A stretch of 64,000 nt of DNA from Mytilus edulis (lineage: Eukaryota; Mollusca; Bivalvia; Mytilida; Mytilidae): NCBI RefSeq assembly GCF_963676685.1, contig NC_092346.1, positions 45,133,289 to 45,197,288 of the forward strand. Direction: 5' to 3'. The notes beneath the pieces are model-generated. The model saw only the letters and a program-made list of their open reading frames with translations. It was not told the origin of the DNA and did not search any database. This document shows positions 62,379 through 64,000 of the stretch, piece after piece (positions within the stretch are counted from its first letter, which is position 1; each line of letters starts with the position of its first letter). A program made the translations under genes and the position numbers.

Positions 62379-62603
62379 AAAAGGACAATACCAGGGTTGG
62401 CATTACGTAAAATTGCTGAAAAATCAAGAGACTTACTGAAGTTAAATGGCAAAGGCAAACAAAACAATCATTCAAAGCCAAAAAAACTATTAAATGTACC
62501 TGTATTTACTGTAAAAGCAAACATAAGTAGAATTTATGATGGTCTAAACCTTGTGAATTGTAAATACTTTGGTTCTATGTTGAAGACAGCCAAGCAACTG
62601 TGA
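62379..62603 (+). CDS. Candidate terminal coding exon, 74 codons (unrecognised)
   Basis: The acceptor GTTGTGTCAG precedes an open frame KRTIPGLALRKIAEKSRDLL, KLNGKGKQNN, SKPKKLLNVPVFTVKANISR, IYDGLNLVNCKYFGSMLKTA, KQL and stop. It is lysine-rich at the start with amphipathic stretches, and codon use and composition look like real protein. AATAAA at 62934 could end the transcript. I do not recognise the family; upstream exons were not convincingly found. Confidence 0.4.
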   Translation, partial: KRTIPGLALRKIAEKSRDLLKLNGKGKQNNHSKPKKLLNVPVFTVKANISRIYDGLNLVNCKYFGSMLKTAKQL

Positions 62604-62637
62604 AGAACAGCTGTTTGAACACTACTTCTTTTGTAGG

Positions 62638-62787
62638 CCCGTAGCCAGGAATTTCCAAGGGGGGGTTTGTTGGACTCACAAAATCGACTTTAACAGTCAC
62701 AATTCGAACAGAAAATTGACTTTAACAGTGCTTATTTGTTTTCAGGGGGGGGGTCGTCCGAACCCCCCGAACCCCCCTGGCTACGGG
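62638..62787. mobile_element. 150-bp MITE with CCCGTAGCCAGG ends
   Basis: Tips CCCGTAGCCAGG and CCTGGCTACGGG are exact inverted copies, each followed inward by G-runs or C-runs. The flanks TTTGTAGG and TTTGTACT share 6 of 8 bases, as for an aged 8-bp target duplication (hAT-like). It sits 34 bp beyond the stop of the candidate exon at 62379, so it may be in its 3' UTR. Confidence 0.65.
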
Positions 62788-63091
62788 TTTGTACTGTCCC
62801 ATATGAACCCCTCCTCTATTTTCTTTCTTGAAAAGAAACAAGAATTGGATGTATTTAAAAAAAAATGAAATGTAGTGAAACTTACAACTCCGCCCAACCC
62901 TTCCCCCAAAAAAAGAGAAAGATGCAAAAGAACAATAAAGAACCCAACATTTTCTATTTAAGTGTGCTGTTGATTATTTTTTCTGGGAATGTAAATAATT
63001 AAGCTGAAATGATGACTTTATGAAAGTATGACATATACTGAGAGTGTTATAGTACACATTGGTCTGCTGTACAAATTATGCAGATAAGAAT

Positions 63092-63345
63092 AAGAAGATG
63101 TGGAGAGATTGCTAATGAGACAACTATCTAGCATAGACCAAAGAACAAAGTGTGAACTACTAATTGGGCACTGTATAGACTTCAATCAATAGTAAAACCC
63201 ATTCTATATAGTTATCTAGGAATGGCCCTTGGTATGAAAAAATGTTCAGAGGAGAAAACCAACTGTCTAATTAATGCCAAAACAACAGACAGCAAACAGA
63301 TAAGACACAGCAAGCTATGAATTACAGGCTCCTGACTAATGAAGG
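63092..63345 (+). repeat. SINE-like repeat copy
   Basis: AAGATGTGGAGAGATTGCTA, then AATGAGACAACTATCTAGCA, through CAAGCTATGAATTACAGGCT to CCTGACTAATG. Moderately decayed. Confidence 0.55.
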
Positions 63346-63889
63346 GAACATATGGAAGTCAGTTTTTTCTCCATTAGTGGAAAGGGGAAATAAGATTTTT
63401 CATTTATTAACACAAGTTGTCAAACTATAGTAACTTAATATTTGTGGTAATCAAACAAACAAAATAGCAAAATCAACTTCCCATGTGTAAAAGATTTAAA
63501 GTTAAACAAGATTCCATTTAAATTTAAGTTAATTGATACTGAGTATCTATACCTATCACTTAAATCAGACCAAGTATACAAAAGTACACAAATTAATTTT
63601 CTTAAGTTCTACTTTAAGAAGTGGTATTGTATGTTTAATTTTATGTCTTTGATTATTTTCAGGTATAAATTGCAGTACTAATGGGACCAAGCTATTGAAC
63701 AGGAAAAATTGAGTAAACAGTTCTATCAATATTAACACAAATGATATTTAAAGTACCAACGTCAGTCCTACTAAGGCGAAATAAATCAGTAGTAGAATTA
63801 ATAGAAATATAAAAGTTGACATTAATGATATGATATAGTTGACATGAAAAGAAAGATCATCCCATTATACAAAATAGGGGTGCCATACC

Positions 63890-64000
63890 ATGGCTGAAAC
63901 TATCAATTGGACTATAGAAATACCCGTGTTTACCTTGGCAGTCATTGGACTGCTAGTTAACCTGACTTCACTCTTTTACAAATTGGTTCGGTCCTTTTTA
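63890..64000 (+). CDS. N-terminus of a probable 7TM receptor (GPCR-like), cut by window end
   Basis: ATG in context ACCATGG begins a frame open for all 37 codons available: MAETINWTIEIPV, then FTLAVIGLLVNLTSLFYKLV and RSFL. A short extracellular N-terminus with an N-glycosylation site (NWT, residues 6-8) leads into a hydrophobic helix. That helix has the IG-LLVN pattern typical of TM1 in rhodopsin-family receptors (the N of TM1) and then basic residues (K, R) as in a first cytoplasmic loop. The receptor class is an inference from this one helix. A different membrane protein is possible. Confidence 0.5.
   Translation, partial: MAETINWTIEIPVFTLAVIGLLVNLTSLFYKLVRSFL

Overview
The window is AT-rich animal nuclear DNA and is probably from a marine bivalve, most likely a mytilid mussel. 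I infer this from three things: split genes with GT-AG introns of 0.4-8 kb, a dense load of interspersed repeats containing 'TGACCTTGACCTCATTTTCA'-type tandem units of about 160 bp, and a common 'GATGTGGTATGATTGCCAATG' repeat. The species itself cannot be read from the sequence. There are no bacterial operons, CRISPR arrays or recognisable rRNA/tRNA genes.

Three gene loci are well supported. (1) CCT4, the delta subunit of the TRiC/CCT cytosolic chaperonin, lies on the + strand as 14 exons from 3961 to 23135. It encodes 532 aa with every splice junction in phase, and its first intron is 7.9 kb. (2) An acylphosphatase gene lies on the - strand as 4 exons from 32925 down to 30068 (102 aa). It is invisible to an ORF scan because its exons are 67, 17, 110 and 115 nt. 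CCT4 and this gene converge tail to tail. (3) At the right edge (63890 onward) a + strand coding region begins that looks like the N-terminus and first membrane helix of a 7TM receptor; it is cut by the window end. Weaker coding candidates are a 30-aa single-membrane-span microprotein at 33081, a divergent 92-aa ORF upstream of CCT4, and orphan exons at 37067, 41635 and 62379.

Most of the rest is mobile DNA. CCT4 intron 1 holds a TTAA-flanked piggyBac-like element inside a MITE. It also holds a Tc1/mariner-type element of about 4.65 kb with TIRs of about 300 bp and a broken transposase. One TIR of that element is split by a tandem-repeat element, and its body carries a second inverted-repeat element. 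At 33.5-34.9 kb there is an intact, compact Merlin-type (ISXO2/IS1595-like) transposon. Several different repeat families share one architecture: a short 5' head with a small inverted motif, a core of roughly 125-500-bp tandem repeats, and a distinct 3' tail that often forms a hairpin, usually in T-rich sites. I interpret them as non-autonomous Helentron/Helitron-like elements. There are also TA-flanked and TTAA-flanked MITEs, a hAT-like insertion inside an older SINE-like repeat, foldback elements built of iterons, a 5'-truncated LINE, a palindromic minisatellite and a perfect 119-bp direct duplication.

Layout: 1-1.2 kb repeat tail; 1.2-4 kb upstream/promoter region; 4-23.1 kb CCT4; 23.1-30 kb repeat-rich convergent intergenic DNA; 30-33.2 kb acylphosphatase and possible microprotein; 33.3-35.8 kb hairpin MITE, Merlin and foldback element; 36-62 kb mostly non-coding DNA with repeats and orphan exons; 63.9 kb receptor start.
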